Assembly: GCF_023227875.1 (NCBI RefSeq)
Contig: NZ_JALOCH010000013.1
Span: 1 to 64,000 of the forward strand
DNA length: 64,000 nt
From: Methanoregula sp.
Lineage (GTDB): Archaea > Halobacteriota > Methanomicrobia > Methanomicrobiales > Methanospirillaceae
Direction of reading: 5' to 3'
The translations under genes were made by a program, and so were the position numbers. Below the pieces are notes generated by a model. That model saw only the letters and a program-made list of their open reading frames with translations, was not told the DNA's origin and searched no databases. Of this stretch, positions 8,917-17,137 are shown piece after piece. How positions within the stretch are numbered: position 1 is the first letter of the stretch; every line of letters begins with the position of its first letter.

Positions 8917-9858
8917 ATGCAGGCAATTATTATTCATCGGATACTTCAGATTATACCAGTATTATTAGGGATATCCATCATCACATTCCTGTTGGTTTCG
9001 CTCGCTCCGGGCGATCCTGCGGAGATCTCGCTCAAAGCTATCCTTGACACGGACAGTCCTTCCCCGGAAGCGATATCCGTGATGAGAGCGGAGATGGGCC
9101 TTGACCAGCCGTTACATATCAGGTACTTTATCTGGCTTTCCCGCGTCGTGCAGGGAGACCTTGGATTTTCTTATCTCTCGCATAAAAGTACGGTCCATGA
9201 GATCCTGTATGCACTGCCAACAACATTTTACCTGGCAGCACTTGCGATGTCAATCTCGATAATCATCGGTATCCCGCTGGGAATTGCTGCCGCAGTGAGA
9301 CAGAACGGGCTCCTCGATCATTTCTGCAGGATTTTCTCTGTAATCGGGAATTCTACCCCGGAATTTTTTATCGCGATCATCCTGCTCCTGGTATTTGCAA
9401 TCAACTTAAAAATTTTACCGGTAGCGGGGAGCGGGGGGTTCCAGTACTTCATCCTTCCTTCCGTTGTTCTTGCTATCGGCCTTATTGCCATAACATCACG
9501 GATCATGAGAACGAGTATGCTGGATGTCCTTGAGGAGAACTATATCCTGACTGCCCGCTCCAAAGGACTCGACCGGAAGACGATTATCACAAAACATGCA
9601 ATAAAAAATGCCCTGCTTCCGGTCATGACGTATATGGGCACACAGTTCGGCTGGCTCTTTGGAGGGGCTGTCATCGTTGAGAGTATTTTTGCCCTACCGG
9701 GGATTGGAAGGCTCACGGTGGAAGCAGTTGAAACGCGGGATATCATGATTTTGCAGGGATGCATGATCACGTTCGCCATAATATTTGTCGTGATCAATCT
9801 CGTGGTCGATCTGTCCTACATCTATCTCAATCCGGCGATCAAGTATGAAGAGGTCTGA
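8917..9858 (+). CDS. Opp/Nik-type ABC importer permease (B subunit), importer 1
   Basis: Integral membrane permease of 313 residues with six predicted helices. The first helix IIIHRILQIIPVLLGISIITF and the LAPGDPAEI segment are characteristic of DppB/NikB proteins. The EAA loop (ARSKGLDRKTIITKHAIKNA) that docks on the ATPases lies in the second half. It is preceded by AAGGAG, 56 bases after the lipoprotein gene, and overlaps the upstream boundary of the C subunit. Confidence 0.9.
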   Translation: MQAIIIHRILQIIPVLLGISIITFLLVSLAPGDPAEISLKAILDTDSPSPEAISVMRAEMGLDQPLHIRYFIWLSRVVQGDLGFSYLSHKSTVHEILYALPTTFYLAALAMSISIIIGIPLGIAAAVRQNGLLDHFCRIFSVIGNSTPEFFIAIILLLVFAINLKILPVAGSGGFQYFILPSVVLAIGLIAITSRIMRTSMLDVLEENYILTARSKGLDRKTIITKHAIKNALLPVMTYMGTQFGWLFGGAVIVESIFALPGIGRLTVEAVETRDIMILQGCMITFAIIFVVINLVVDLSYIYLNPAIKYEEV

Positions 9859-9859
9859 A

Positions 9860-10738
9860 ATGGATACCGGCAATGTTAGAGAGATGAATCCGTTAACTCA
9901 ACTGAACGGGCTATGGGAAATCCTCCGGAGCAACAAGACCCTCACGGTCGGGCTCTTTATTTTTATATCGCTCTGCCTCATCACGGTCCTGGCACCGGTC
10001 ATTGCCCCGCATGACCCGGCCGAACAGACCCTTGAGCTGCGGTTTTCCCCGCCATCGTTCACTTATCCCCTGGGAACCGACCAGTTCGGCCGGTGTATCT
10101 TCAGCAGGATCGTCTACGGCGGGCAGATCTCCCTTGCAATCGCTGTTATATCAACCATCGCCTGCGTCCTGATCGGAGTCCTCGTCGGCACGTATGCCGG
10201 TTATTACCAGAAACTCGATGCGGTTCTGATGCGGACGACGGATATCTTCCTTGCCTTTCCCGCGATCGTTCTTGCTCTTCCGATCATCGCCATAGTAGGC
10301 CCGACACCACTGGGAATAATTCTCGCGATATTACTTCCCGGCTGGGCAAAATTTGCGCGGGTAATCAGGAGCAGTACACTGTCGGTCAAATCCAATGGCT
10401 TTATCGAGGCATCAAAAGCAGCCGGGGCATCAGACACGCACATCCTTTTCCGGCATATCCTGCCGAACTGTTACGGTCCAATCATCGAGATTGCTACACT
10501 CGGGCTTGGTGCCAAGATCATCACGATTACCTCACTTGGGTTCCTTGGTCTTGGGGTACAGCCACCAATACCAGAGTGGGGGACGATGATCAACCAGGGG
10601 CTGCCTCTGCTTGATAAAACACCCATGATAGCCCTATCAGCCGGTATAATGATCGTCCTGTTTGTCCTCGCAACAAACCTGATCGGTTCCGAACTTCGGA
10701 CAATCCTGGATCCCCGATCGGACACGGTTGCTATCTGA
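9860..10738 (+). CDS. Opp/Nik-type ABC importer permease (C subunit), importer 1
   Basis: Second permease, about 292 residues, with the N-terminal helix LTVGLFIFISLCLITVLAPV followed by HDPAEQTLELRFSPPS and YPLGTDQFGRCIFSRIVYGG, which mark DppC/NikC proteins. The EAA loop is ASKAAGASDTHILFRHILPN. ATG 9860 is chosen over 9845 because GAGGT stands before it and it falls just after the B-subunit stop; starting at 9845 would give a 14-base overlap. It ends importer 1; a T8 run follows at 10792. Confidence 0.9.
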   Translation: MDTGNVREMNPLTQLNGLWEILRSNKTLTVGLFIFISLCLITVLAPVIAPHDPAEQTLELRFSPPSFTYPLGTDQFGRCIFSRIVYGGQISLAIAVISTIACVLIGVLVGTYAGYYQKLDAVLMRTTDIFLAFPAIVLALPIIAIVGPTPLGIILAILLPGWAKFARVIRSSTLSVKSNGFIEASKAAGASDTHILFRHILPNCYGPIIEIATLGLGAKIITITSLGFLGLGVQPPIPEWGTMINQGLPLLDKTPMIALSAGIMIVLFVLATNLIGSELRTILDPRSDTVAI

Positions 10739-10791
10739 ATCGGAATTGAGCGGCCGACAGATAAGGAGAACAGGTCCTGAACGATATCCCC

Positions 10792-10799
10792 TTTTTTTT
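10792..10799 (+). terminator. Poly-T terminator after importer 1
   Basis: T8 run 54 bases downstream of the last permease. The rest of 10739-10964 separates this operon from the convergent cooT-like gene; I see no other feature in it. Confidence 0.5.
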
Positions 10800-10964
10800 C
10801 ACCGGCAATATGAAAATATGTCTGAAGAAAATAACTGGTTCTTTTAATCGGGTTCTATAAAAGGAACTGCCAAAATGAGGATTAATATCTCCGGTTCATG
10901 CGTAGTGTATTCACGGCCAGGTTCCCCATTATCCATATTTTTCCTGAAAAAATGTTCCCATAGG

Positions 10965-11156
10965 TTATGCCTTTTTCAGGACCAGCTCCTGCATGAGGGT
11001 ATCGACGACCTCGATGGTTGCCCCCTCTACTTTAGAGAGTGAACCGGACGCGTTCGTCAGGACAACAATTCCCTCTTTGCGCCGGGCTTTGACAACATTC
11101 TCTGCAATTTTTTTCTTTTCTCCGCTTTCTTCCAGAATTACCGTAAACTCGCACAT
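10965..11156 (-). CDS. cooT: CooT-like small nickel-binding protein
   Basis: A 63-residue protein beginning MCEFTVILEESGEKKKIAEN. CooT of Rhodospirillum rubrum is a similarly small beta-rich protein whose conserved cysteine at position 2 binds nickel for carbon monoxide dehydrogenase maturation; here Met-Cys is also the N-terminus. ATG 11156 is preferred over the upstream start at 11174 because it places Cys at position 2 and follows a GGTGG site. It lies 14 bases after the cooC-like gene in the same operon, which repeats the bacterial cooC-cooT association. Fold-level homology is likely; function is inferred. Confidence 0.7.
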   Translation of the reverse strand: MCEFTVILEESGEKKKIAENVVKARRKEGIVVLTNASGSLSKVEGATIEVVDTLMQELVLKKA

Positions 11157-11170
11157 TGTATACCACCTTT

Positions 11171-11968
11171 TCACGATTGGCAGGATCCCTGTATCATATC
11201 CATAATCCCCCGGATATCGCAGACAGTCATGGATTCCGGGGCAGTATCAAGAATAAGCTGCCCGTTCCGGTCAGCCTCGGCAACCTGTTCATCGTAACGG
11301 ACGGGAATCACGGTATCCCCGGTCAGGGACAATTCCTGTATCACCTTTCCAACCTCGTTCCCGTTTTTAACCTTGTTTACAATAACCACCTGCCTTTTAA
11401 TACGAAGGTCACCGGCGAGTTTCATTACATGCCGTGCAACTTCCATCGATTTCGGGAAGGCCTCGGTAATGACAAGATTGTAATCGTAATCAACGGCCAG
11501 GCCCCTCCCGAGGATCTCTGAGCCGGCCTGGGAATCCACGATAACAATATCATACCGGTCGGTCTGGGAAGCGATGTGTTCGATCAGGAGCTTTACGAGC
11601 GATATCGAGGAACAGATACACCCGGCACCACCATAAGGTATGGTTCCCATAACAACGACCCGTACGTCATCATACGCATACACTTCGTACTGCCTCAGGA
11701 TTTCTTCAATATCGATGTTTGGGGGATGGTCGTGATCATAATCATCATCCGAATCATTCCCGAAGAGCTGTTCGCGTATACCAATTTTGTCTTCAGCAAG
11801 GGTCCGGATCGTTGTGAAGGGGATACCAAGGGACATTGCAAGATTCATACTGGGATCGGTATCGATAGCAAGGATACGGTATCCCTTCCGGGAAAGAAGA
11901 CGGGACAGGGTAGCTATCACGGTAGTTTTACCCGCACCCCCTTTCCCCGTTGCAATGATCCTGATCAT
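11171..11968 (-). CDS. cooC: CooC-like nickel-insertion ATPase (MinD/ParA family)
   Basis: P-loop NTPase of 265 residues with the deviant Walker A GKGGAGKTT at residues 8-16. The C-x-C motif GAGCICSS (C117, C119) is diagnostic of CooC/AcsF proteins, which bind nickel at the dimer interface and load it into carbon monoxide dehydrogenase using ATP. Between Walker A and C-x-C there is an acidic and histidine-rich stretch (NDSDDDYDHDHPP, residues 71-83) that could be an additional metal-holding loop. It lies between the DUF4198 and CooT-like genes with very short spacing, which supports a nickel-handling operon separate from any CODH/ACS cluster. Confidence 0.85.
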   Translation of the reverse strand: MIRIIATGKGGAGKTTVIATLSRLLSRKGYRILAIDTDPSMNLAMSLGIPFTTIRTLAEDKIGIREQLFGNDSDDDYDHDHPPNIDIEEILRQYEVYAYDDVRVVVMGTIPYGGAGCICSSISLVKLLIEHIASQTDRYDIVIVDSQAGSEILGRGLAVDYDYNLVITEAFPKSMEVARHVMKLAGDLRIKRQVVIVNKVKNGNEVGKVIQELSLTGDTVIPVRYDEQVAEADRNGQLILDTAPESMTVCDIRGIMDMIQGSCQS

Positions 11969-11970
11969 GT

Positions 11971-12681
11971 TCAGGCAGTCTCCATCACCAGCGTGGACAC
12001 GAACACCGTCTCATCGTATTCATCCTCTACCGCTTTCGATGGATCGTTGTGCCGTGCAATGAACATCCAGGTGCCCTTGCGCGTGATGGGGAACTTGACG
12101 ATGCCTTTTGCGTCAGTTATGCCGGTCGCCAGGTCTTTTCCTTCCGCCTTTGAAACTGCCTTCACGGTCACCCCTTTAACAGGCTTTCCTTCATAAAGAA
12201 GAGTCATACTGATATCCTTACCCTTGGCAAGTTGCGGGTTTTCCGGCAGGATATCAAGGATTCCATGGACGTGCCGGGCCTTATAGGCGCCAACATCACC
12301 AATAGGGATGATCTTTTTTGCCATCTGGTGGAATGCACCTGCATAGACGATATCCTTATACATCTTCCGCGAGCCCTGCTTGTATTCGTCCTTCTTTGTT
12401 TTCGATATCACCAGGGGCGAGAGGTCGACTACCGGAATATAATATCCCGGCTTTTCTCCGGTAAATGTAACGATATGACAATCGGTCTTCGATTTGATCC
12501 CGGGAACAATCTTTTTCCTGCCAGGACCATACACAACCGAGGAGATTCTTTTTGCATCAACGTGCCCGTCGGTCTTCATGTTATGGCCGTACATCAGTTT
12601 GATGTCAGTTTTTGTTCCCTTTCCATTCTGGCCCTCGAGCCATATCTCGTGACCAAATACCATCAGTACCATTTTATCCAT
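11971..12681 (-). CDS. DUF4198-like protein, probable nickel/cobalt handling
   Basis: A 236-residue protein resembling DUF4198/NikM-like proteins found with nickel and cobalt transport genes: N-terminal VFGHEIWLEGQ, then GYYIPVVDLSPLV, and a C-terminal beta-sandwich with LLYEGKPVKGVTVKAVSK and ARHNDP. His residues near the N-terminus (VFGHEIW, MYGHNMKTDGHVD) could bind metal. Unlike most members it has no signal peptide or membrane segment, so it is probably cytoplasmic, where CooC and CooT act. It is the first gene of a three-gene operon, two bases before cooC. Family assignment is moderate, function inferred. Confidence 0.65.
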   Translation of the reverse strand: MDKMVLMVFGHEIWLEGQNGKGTKTDIKLMYGHNMKTDGHVDAKRISSVVYGPGRKKIVPGIKSKTDCHIVTFTGEKPGYYIPVVDLSPLVISKTKKDEYKQGSRKMYKDIVYAGAFHQMAKKIIPIGDVGAYKARHVHGILDILPENPQLAKGKDISMTLLYEGKPVKGVTVKAVSKAEGKDLATGITDAKGIVKFPITRKGTWMFIARHNDPSKAVEDEYDETVFVSTLVMETA

Positions 12682-13057
12682 GTTTTAACCATCTCGTGGT
12701 TATTTGTAACCAGTGAATTGTGGGCAGTAATAGTAATAATATTTTCTTAATTGATAGCAATAATTCGAAAATCTATTTATTTATTTACACACAATCTGCA
12801 TATCTCAAAGATAAAATTTCTGATTAAAGAATTATTGTCAAAGGATTACTGATGGGAAACGTGCCTGCCTGGGGGTGTCCAGGCCAATGCAGCTGCTGTT
12901 GAACGTCCCCTGTCGGCAAACACGATCCGACGGAGATTTTAGTATAGCGATATGTCAGGATAGAAGATCCCGTAACTGTAACTCATAAACATCACAATCA
13001 CCGGAACACCAGATTCCAAAAACAGGTATACCAGCAAACACAAGCGATGATGTCTTC
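12682..13057. other. Divergent promoter region with a GC-rich patch
   Basis: 376 bases between the DUF4198 gene (-) and the Gate-domain membrane protein (+). Positions 12700-12850 are strongly AT-rich, with several TATA-like stretches in both directions. Positions 12851-12933 are much richer in G+C and hold a possible cysteine peptide and stem-loops (separate entry). The rest up to 13057 is unremarkable and would form a leader of about 150 bases for the membrane protein. Confidence 0.45.
12851..12933 (+). other. Candidate Cys-rich 16-residue peptide or structured leader RNA
   Basis: ATG 12852 opens a 16-codon frame ending at TGA 12902 that reads MGNVPAWGCPGQCSCC, with four cysteines in the last eight residues. 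AAAGGA stands six bases before the ATG. The same DNA can fold: GCCTGG/CCAGGC (12867-12872 with 12879-12884), an enclosing pair GGG-AA-ACGT with ACGTCCC (12854-12862 with 12903-12909), and GTCGG/CCGAC (12912-12916 with 12927-12931). It could therefore be a metal-binding peptide, a metal-sensing leader RNA, or chance. I recognise neither a known peptide family nor a known riboswitch. Confidence 0.3.
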
Positions 13058-14038
13058 ATGGATCTCCTGAATGTTCTCCAGCAGATACTGAATTTTTTCT
13101 GGCTTACGCTGCCGTATATATTCTTTGGCTTCTTTGTTGCAAACCTGATCAAGGCATCACCGTATCTCGACCTGATCGGGTTACCAATGTCATACATCGC
13201 CCGGGCGGCCCACCTGCCAAAAAAATGCTCGGCAATTTTTTCCTTTTATCTTCTGAACTCCTATTCAGCGCTGGGCATGATGTCGGAAAACTATAAGGAA
13301 AAAAACCTCACGGATAAGGAAATTATTATATCAGTGTTAGTCGCTTATTTCCCGAAAAGTATCAACAGCGTCACATTCTTCCTTGCACCCGTTGCTCTCT
13401 CGGTCTTTGGTATCTGGGTCGGGGGAAGCATAATGGGGGTTGAATTCCTTATCTGTTTTGGGATCGCCATCGTAGGAATTATTGCCGGGCGGATCCTCTT
13501 TGACCCCGATACAGGAACTGAAAAAAATCCTTCACTGAATCCCGGTCCTGCACCTTCGCCACAACGGGAAAACATGACATGGATCGGAACCCTGAAACAC
13601 TGTTTTATCGATAGTGTGAAGGGTTTTTATGAGATCACCATCGTCCTAATCCCGACAGGCGCGATTATAATCCTGTTATTCAATATCGGTGTCCGGGACA
13701 TGCTGGCTTCATTCCTGGATCCGCTCCTTTCGTCCCTTAACCTGCCAGCTTCATCCATTATTGTCTATGCCGCGGCGTTCATGAGCCAGGTTGCAGCCAT
13801 TGCTGCAATAGGGACGATCGCTGTTGCGGAAGATCTGACAGTTGTACAGTGTCTCCTGATCTATGTTATCTCCCGGGCGATTCACCTTGGCATTGGCCAG
13901 ATCAAGTCAGGATTCCCCACAAATGTCGCATTATTCGGGAAGACCCTTGGTTTCAAGGTCTCCGCTATTGATTTTTGCATGTTACAGGGCGCAACGATAA
14001 TCATGGTCATACTCCTGATTTTCCTGGGAGGGGTGTAA
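13058..14038 (+). CDS. Gate-domain (nucleoside recognition) membrane protein
   Basis: A 326-residue membrane protein with two similar halves, each beginning with a Gate-type segment (LPYIFFGFFVANLI near residue 18 and IVLIPTGAIIILLFNIGV near residue 205). They are separated by a hydrophilic linker around residues 155-180 rich in Pro. Such proteins are annotated in methanogens as nucleoside recognition domain proteins; related Gate domains occur in transporters including FeoB. The real substrate is unknown. It sits between the nickel accessory operon and a siderophore-type importer, so transport of a metal complex is possible. The ribosome-binding site is weak. Confidence 0.7.
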   Translation: MDLLNVLQQILNFFWLTLPYIFFGFFVANLIKASPYLDLIGLPMSYIARAAHLPKKCSAIFSFYLLNSYSALGMMSENYKEKNLTDKEIIISVLVAYFPKSINSVTFFLAPVALSVFGIWVGGSIMGVEFLICFGIAIVGIIAGRILFDPDTGTEKNPSLNPGPAPSPQRENMTWIGTLKHCFIDSVKGFYEITIVLIPTGAIIILLFNIGVRDMLASFLDPLLSSLNLPASSIIVYAAAFMSQVAAIAAIGTIAVAEDLTVVQCLLIYVISRAIHLGIGQIKSGFPTNVALFGKTLGFKVSAIDFCMLQGATIIMVILLIFLGGV

Positions 14039-14104
14039 GGTTCAGAAAAAACCTCACATACAATATTATTAAGGATATAACAGGAGCTAAACAATCTGAT
14101 TGGA

Positions 14105-14122
14105 TATCATTTAGTAATACTT
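14105..14122. promoter_or_regulatory. Candidate operator upstream of methyltransferase-FecCD operon
   Basis: TATCATTTAGTAATAC at 14105-14120 matches 15 of 16 positions of the site at 5241-5256. The following TTTTATTTTA (about 14122-14131) is a plausible TATA box, and the ATG at 14152 would then be nearly leaderless. Confidence 0.45.
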
Positions 14123-14151
14123 TTATTTTATTATGTGATAACGAATAGTCC

Positions 14152-15198
14152 ATGAATGATCCAATAATAACATTCAACTCCAATCTTGAATTATTACCAC
14201 CTGAAGATATCGGAAAACTCCAGGAGCTTGCACACGCTGTTGAAACATATCGCATTGTTGCAACAGCAGTGGAACTGGGAGTTTTTGATGCGCTTGATGA
14301 GCCGAAAACGTCCGATGAACTCGCTGATCGTCTGGGTCTGCAAAAAAAGCTCACGGGCAAATTCTGCAACTCACTTGTGGCTTCCGGCTTCATGCAACAG
14401 ACTGAAGGACGTTTCGCGCCAACAGACAGTTCGAAGGCATTTTTCCGGAAAAAATCCCCCTTTTACCAGGGAAATCTCATCAAACTCTGGAGCACCACAC
14501 GGAATGACCGGTGGAGCCGCCTTTCCGAGATCATCCGCAACGGTCCTGAGGGGTACGAACGTGGCCTTCACGGGGTCTTTGATGCAGGTTTTGTCCACGC
14601 GATGGCCGAAGGTGCGGTACGAGGAAGTCTGCAAAAAACAATCGAGTTCATGAAAAACTATCCGGGATTCCGGAACGTAAAAACAATGCTTGATCTTGGT
14701 GGGGGCCACGGTCTTTATTCGATTGCCTTTACCCGGATGAACCCGGGTCTTTCTTCAACAGTCCTGGATCTCCCCCCGGTAGTCACACAGGTAACCTCAC
14801 CGATGATATCAACGTATCATGCGAACCGGGTCACCGCCATTCCTGGAGACTTTACCACGGACAATCTCGGTTCAGGGTATGACATGGTCTTTGCATCCGA
14901 CGTACTATACCGGGAAAAAACGCAGCTGGATGCCATCCTCGGCAGAGTTCATTCCAGCCTCAATAATGACGGGATATTCATCTCAAAACACTGGCATATC
15001 GACGATATTGTCCGGGATGCGACAGCGGTTTATTTCGATCTCATGTTCTCCCTTGCAGAAGACACCGATCGCGTTTATTCTTCTACAGAATTTTCCAGGA
15101 CTCTGGAATCCAATGGTTTTGAGATCGAAAAAGTGCACGATTTAAATACGCCGTTCCACCCGTCGCGGATTATTGTTTCAAGGAAAGTAGCAAGATGA
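14152..15198 (+). CDS. O-methyltransferase-like protein (Methyltransf_2 family)
   Basis: A 348-residue protein with an N-terminal winged-helix dimerisation region (AVELGVFDALDEPKTSDELA) and a C-terminal class I methyltransferase domain with motif I MLDLGGGHGLYS near residue 180 and a later STVLDLPPVV. This is the layout of plant and bacterial small-molecule O-methyltransferases and differs from the other methyltransferases in the window. Its stop overlaps the FecCD start by four bases, so it is translationally coupled to an importer. Context suggests that it modifies the transported ligand or its precursor; substrate unknown. Confidence 0.8.
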   Translation: MNDPIITFNSNLELLPPEDIGKLQELAHAVETYRIVATAVELGVFDALDEPKTSDELADRLGLQKKLTGKFCNSLVASGFMQQTEGRFAPTDSSKAFFRKKSPFYQGNLIKLWSTTRNDRWSRLSEIIRNGPEGYERGLHGVFDAGFVHAMAEGAVRGSLQKTIEFMKNYPGFRNVKTMLDLGGGHGLYSIAFTRMNPGLSSTVLDLPPVVTQVTSPMISTYHANRVTAIPGDFTTDNLGSGYDMVFASDVLYREKTQLDAILGRVHSSLNNDGIFISKHWHIDDIVRDATAVYFDLMFSLAEDTDRVYSSTEFSRTLESNGFEIEKVHDLNTPFHPSRIIVSRKVAR

Positions 15199-16274
15199 CA
15201 GAGACAACACGGTTAAAACGACTGCTGGAAAGGATGGGCTATGACGATGTCGGAGGATTTTCAGAATACAAGAAGATACTGATCCTTCTTGTTATTGCGG
15301 CACTCATGTTTATCTCGGCCCTGACTGCGGTTGTTATGGGCAAATACGGGTTCACGGTCCTGGATGTCTACCAGACGGTGTTTACCCACGTCACGTTCGG
15401 GGACGTATCGGCAATCGAAAAACTCAACAACACAATCATCTGGGACATACGAGCACCACGGATATTGCTCACCCTGTTTGTCGGGGGGGCTCTTGCAATA
15501 GCCGGGGCGGTTTTTCAGGGCGTCTTCAGGAACCCGCTCGTAGAACCATATATCCTCGGCGTTTCTTCCGGGGCCGCATTCGGAGCAGCACTCGGCATCG
15601 TATTTCCTGCAATTTTCTTCTCGCTCCAGTTATCCGCGTTTGCATTCGGGTCCATTGCTGTCGCGGTCGCATACCTCCTTGCCCGGGTGCGGGGAGAGAC
15701 CCCGGTTGTCACTCTGATTCTCGCCGGCGTTATTGTCGGATCAATATTTGCAGCACTGGTCTCACTCCTGAAATACCTCTCCACTGATGCGGCCTTACGA
15801 GAGATTGTCTTCTGGATGATGGGGGGATTTTACTATGCCACATGGAATGATGTCCGGGTCATTGCCCCGGTTGTAATAATCGGCTTCATCGTTCTCTGGG
15901 CGCTGGGATGGAAGCTCAATATCCTTTCAATGGGTGATGATGAGGCACGAACATTGGGTGTGAACCCGGAGAGATACAAGTTCATTGTCATCAGTATTGC
16001 AACTGCCGTCACGGCATTTGCCGTCTCCCTTGTGGGCATCATTGCCTGGGTCGGCCTGATGATGCCCCATGCCTCAAGAATTCTTCTCGGGCCGGACAAC
16101 CGGTACGTAATCCCGGCATCATTCATGATGGGCGGAATCTATCTGATGATCTGCGACACCATGGCACGGACACTCACGAATGCAGAAATTCCCGTGGGCA
16201 TCATCGCATCGATCCTGGGTGCCCCGTATCTCTGTTACCTCCTGAGAAATAAGGGGCGGATCATTTTCGGGTGA
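15195..16274 (+). CDS. FecCD-type ABC importer permease
   Basis: Membrane permease of 359 residues, the class that imports ferric siderophores, heme, cobalamin and molybdate. Hallmarks are WDIRAPRILLTLFVGGALAI, GAVFQGVFRNPLVEPYILGVSSG and the C-terminal GLMMPHASRILLGPDNRY. It should form a homodimer with about ten helices per subunit. It is coupled to the O-methyltransferase upstream and lies five bases before its ATPase. Three FecB-like lipoproteins downstream are its likely receptors. Confidence 0.92.
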   Translation: MTETTRLKRLLERMGYDDVGGFSEYKKILILLVIAALMFISALTAVVMGKYGFTVLDVYQTVFTHVTFGDVSAIEKLNNTIIWDIRAPRILLTLFVGGALAIAGAVFQGVFRNPLVEPYILGVSSGAAFGAALGIVFPAIFFSLQLSAFAFGSIAVAVAYLLARVRGETPVVTLILAGVIVGSIFAALVSLLKYLSTDAALREIVFWMMGGFYYATWNDVRVIAPVVIIGFIVLWALGWKLNILSMGDDEARTLGVNPERYKFIVISIATAVTAFAVSLVGIIAWVGLMMPHASRILLGPDNRYVIPASFMMGGIYLMICDTMARTLTNAEIPVGIIASILGAPYLCYLLRNKGRIIFG

Positions 16275-16278
16275 TAGT

Positions 16279-17106
16279 ATGCTTTCCGTGAACGATATCC
16301 ATTATACCTATCAGAATTTCCCGGTCCTTTCCGGGGTCTCATTCTCGGTAGAACAGGGAGAACTGTGCGGCCTTTTCGGGCCAAACGGCTGCGGGAAGAC
16401 CACCCTCTTTAAGTGTTGCCTCCGTTTCCTTGCTGCCCACAAGGGAACGGTCCATATCAATGGAGAAGATGTATCGAAAAAGAAGGTGGAAGAACTCGCA
16501 AAGATCGTTTCATACGTACCGCAGGAGCATAAACCACCATTCCCCTATCTTGTCCGGGAAGTTGTCCTGATGGGGAGAACACCGCACCTGGGGGGCTTCT
16601 TTGGAGTACGGCGAAAAGATAAGGAGATTGCGCTTGACGCCCTGGACCGGCTGGAGATTTCCGATCTTGCTGACCGTCCCTACAACCAGCTCTCCGGAGG
16701 ACAGCGCCAGATGGTCCTGATCGCCCGTGCGATTGCGCAGGACACGCCGATCATGTTCCTCGATGAACCCACGTCAACCCTCGATTTTCACAACCAGATG
16801 AAGATCTGGGAGATCATGCGAAGCATCACGGAAGAGGGAAAGACCATCCTTGCCTGCAGTCATGATCCCAACCATGTGGCATGGTTCTGCGACCGGGTGA
16901 TCGTCATATCAAATTCCGGTGTTGTCGCAAACGGCCATCCCCGTGATGTGATCAACAATGAGATCCTGGACCTGATTTACAAAGATACCTGCTCGGTACG
17001 GTCCACCGATGGCGTGAGGATGGTGATGCCCCGGTGTATTATTGAAAAAAAGGAACAGTGCAGTTCTGGCATCCTGGCTGAACACCCGGATCACTCCTGT
17101 AAATGA
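16279..17106 (+). CDS. FepC-type ABC importer ATPase
   Basis: ATPase of 275 residues with Walker A GPNGCGKTT near residues 34-42, Q-loop YVPQEHKPPFPY, signature LSGGQRQMVLIARA and Walker B PIMFLDEPTSTLDF. It drives the FecCD permease encoded immediately upstream. After the ABC core it has a short tail containing three cysteines (PRCIIEKKEQCSSG and HPDHSCK), which is not usual in FepC/BtuD proteins and might touch a metal. Confidence 0.9.
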   Translation: MLSVNDIHYTYQNFPVLSGVSFSVEQGELCGLFGPNGCGKTTLFKCCLRFLAAHKGTVHINGEDVSKKKVEELAKIVSYVPQEHKPPFPYLVREVVLMGRTPHLGGFFGVRRKDKEIALDALDRLEISDLADRPYNQLSGGQRQMVLIARAIAQDTPIMFLDEPTSTLDFHNQMKIWEIMRSITEEGKTILACSHDPNHVAWFCDRVIVISNSGVVANGHPRDVINNEILDLIYKDTCSVRSTDGVRMVMPRCIIEKKEQCSSGILAEHPDHSCK

Positions 17107-17137
17107 ACAGATACCAAAATATGATGAGATGAAAGAG

